The notes under the pieces are model-generated. The model made no database searches and was not told where the DNA came from. It worked only from the letters and a program-made list of their open reading frames with translations. Below are positions 62,633 through 64,000 of a stretch of 64,000 nucleotides of DNA, piece after piece. Each line of letters opens with the position of its first letter. Position 1 is the stretch's first letter. Origin of the DNA: JAWPMT01 sp965267435. GTDB lineage: Bacteria; Bacteroidota; Bacteroidia; Cytophagales; Cyclobacteriaceae. The stretch spans positions 4,774,001 through 4,838,000 of the forward strand of contig OZ253960.1 in assembly GCA_965267435.1 (NCBI GenBank). The letters run 5' to 3'. The position numbers and the translations under genes were made by a program.

Positions 62633-64000
62633 GATCCGGCTACTTCCTACTATCACTGGCAGCACTCTACTTGCTACTTGTCACTTCACGATGTGCAAAC
62701 CCCATATCCCCTGCTGGCGGACCCAAGGACACCATACCTCCAACTCTCCTTGCGGCTGAACCTGAAACCGGCACCATCCTCTACAACGAACAGACCCTAC
62801 AACTCACCTTCGATGAGTTCATAAGTGCAGATAAACTTAGGAGCAATCTCATCATCACCCCTCAAACCGATACGCGCTATCAGTCTGTTGTCAAGAAGAA
62901 TCGGATCACTATCACTTTCGACGAACCATTCGAGGACAGTATCACCTATACTTTCAACTTCTTCAACTCCATTACAGACATCACCGAAAAAACTCCCGCT
63001 GAGAATTTAATCATTGCTTTCAGCACAGGACCATACATTGACTCGCTTACTATCAAGGGAAAAGTCATGGACCTACTAACACAACAGCCCAGGGAATCCT
63101 ACATCGCCGCACTTTACCCCTGGAGCGATACGCTCGATTATGCCTCAGACAAACCCATGTATTTCGCCACGACCAAAGAAGATGGCACCTTCCAACTGAC
63201 TTACATCAAAGCAGGCATCTACAAACTCCTGGCATTCGAAGACAGCAACAACAACCTGCTTCTCGAATCGCAAACGGAACCACACGGATTCCTGTCAGAC
63301 TCCATCAATCTACAACAACCAGTAGATAGCCTTACCATCCAAACACTCTTGCTAGACATACGCGAGCCACAACTCATTTCCGCCCGACCCTTCGGTGCTT
63401 ACTTTCAAGCCAGGTACAACAAGCCCATCATTTCGTATACTTACACTAGCAGTGACCCTGAAATCCCACTTTACAGCCGTCTCTCTCCGGATCGCGAAAA
63501 CATTCAGTTCTATCCAAACGTCCAGGTTCTTGACAGCCTGCAGCTCATACTTCAGGCTACGGACACCACTTCCACCACCATCACTGATACTGTTTATCTC
63601 AAGTACACTCCCTCACAACTTCGACAAGAAGATCTGGTTGTAAAACTCTCACCACCCGACAAAGCCTCCTTCAGAGACTCCCTTCTAATCTCTCTTGACT
63701 TCAGCCAACCAATCACTGACTTCGATCCAAAAAGACTCCGACTTCACAACGACACCCTCCTCTCTATTTCGCCAGATACTCTCATTACAGACTGGTCTTT
63801 CGACAAGACTTCATTACAGATCTCAATACCCTGGTCCTGGCCCACATACCAAGACACGCTAACCAACACCATCCGAGCCATCAACGACACCATTCCCATT
63901 AACCCCTCATTCCTCAGCCAAGTCCAATTCACCCTTGACTCAGGCGCCTTCAAGACCGTCACAAACGACTCCACCGTTATGCTCACTCGCAGCTACACCC
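62629..64000 (+). CDS. Ig-like (Big_5) domain lipoprotein, 3' end outside window (partial)
   Basis: The frame is open from the ATG at 62629, which overlaps the preceding stop, to the window end (457 codons). The N-terminus is a lipoprotein signal with a lipobox-like 'LVTSRC' followed by 'ANPISPAGGPKDTIPPTL'. The next segment, 'LQLTFDEFISADKLRSNLII', matches the Big_5/SbsA-type Ig-like domain found in a widespread Bacteroidota lipoprotein. Later repeats of beta-rich sequence follow. Its base use is strongly skewed: C-rich and very G-poor on the coding strand (26 C to 5 G in 63841-63900), unlike the DUF4175 gene. It is likely outer-membrane, function unknown. Confidence 0.85.
   Translation, partial: MRSGYFLLSLAALYLLLVTSRCANPISPAGGPKDTIPPTLLAAEPETGTILYNEQTLQLTFDEFISADKLRSNLIITPQTDTRYQSVVKKNRITITFDEPFEDSITYTFNFFNSITDITEKTPAENLIIAFSTGPYIDSLTIKGKVMDLLTQQPRESYIAALYPWSDTLDYASDKPMYFATTKEDGTFQLTYIKAGIYKLLAFEDSNNNLLLESQTEPHGFLSDSINLQQPVDSLTIQTLLLDIREPQLISARPFGAYFQARYNKPIISYTYTSSDPEIPLYSRLSPDRENIQFYPNVQVLDSLQLILQATDTTSTTITDTVYLKYTPSQLRQEDLVVKLSPPDKASFRDSLLISLDFSQPITDFDPKRLRLHNDTLLSISPDTLITDWSFDKTSLQISIPWSWPTYQDTLTNTIRAINDTIPINPSFLSQVQFTLDSGAFKTVTNDSTVMLTRSYT

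Overview
This window looks like a chromosomal segment of a Bacteroidota species, probably a cytophagia-type marine or soil glider. The evidence is two giant secreted proteins ending in type IX secretion (T9SS) type A sorting domains, a GldJ-like gliding lipoprotein, -7 boxes of the Bacteroidota TAnnTTTG class, DUF4175, DUF4301 and SiaC-type proteins, a Big_5-type lipoprotein, and parS sites just before mnmG. The order or genus is inference. I saw no rRNA, tRNA, CRISPR array, transposase or phage gene.

Layout. (1) 1-25.5 kb: three giant minus-strand surface-protein paralogues of at least 1473, 3037 and 3650 residues. They are built from interchangeable blocks: beta-propeller, Ig-like repeats, LamG, beta-helix, FN3, leucine-rich repeats and an Arg/Cys motif inside a shared C-terminal module. 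The middle one carries sixteen exactly equal 255-bp repeats. (2) 25.8-31 kb: an exported TPR-CHAT protease-like protein and a GldJ-like lipoprotein, so secretion machinery lies beside likely substrates. (3) 31-38.4 kb: mfd, a COX3-like membrane protein, an S1/P1 nuclease, a TerB-like protein and DUF4301. (4) 38.5-51 kb: mostly minus-strand degradative and housekeeping genes (degenerate HNH protein, DUF1080, M28 peptidase, LD-carboxypeptidase, GH97, MBL hydrolase, lipid kinase, DPP-IV-like peptidase, threonine dehydratase), with a thioesterase and lgt on the plus strand. A relic of a signal peptidase I gene lies between the LD-carboxypeptidase and GH97 genes. (5) 51.3-64 kb: siaC-like gene, polA, comF, then a plus-strand series: small hypothetical, DUF4175, HATPase, ybeY, two parS sites, mnmG, methyltransferase and an Ig-like lipoprotein that runs off the end.

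How it fits together. The giants would be exported by Sec, carried across the outer membrane by T9SS and attached to the surface. GldJ is a T9SS/gliding component, and Lgt lipidates GldJ-type lipoproteins. The TPR-CHAT protein may act on envelope proteins, but no substrate is visible. The strongest oddities are a 22-residue Arg/Cys stretch identical in two giants although nearly every codon differs, the homogenised repeat array, the lepB relic, a perfect palindrome inside the spacer of a predicted promoter, and the parS pair upstream of mnmG.
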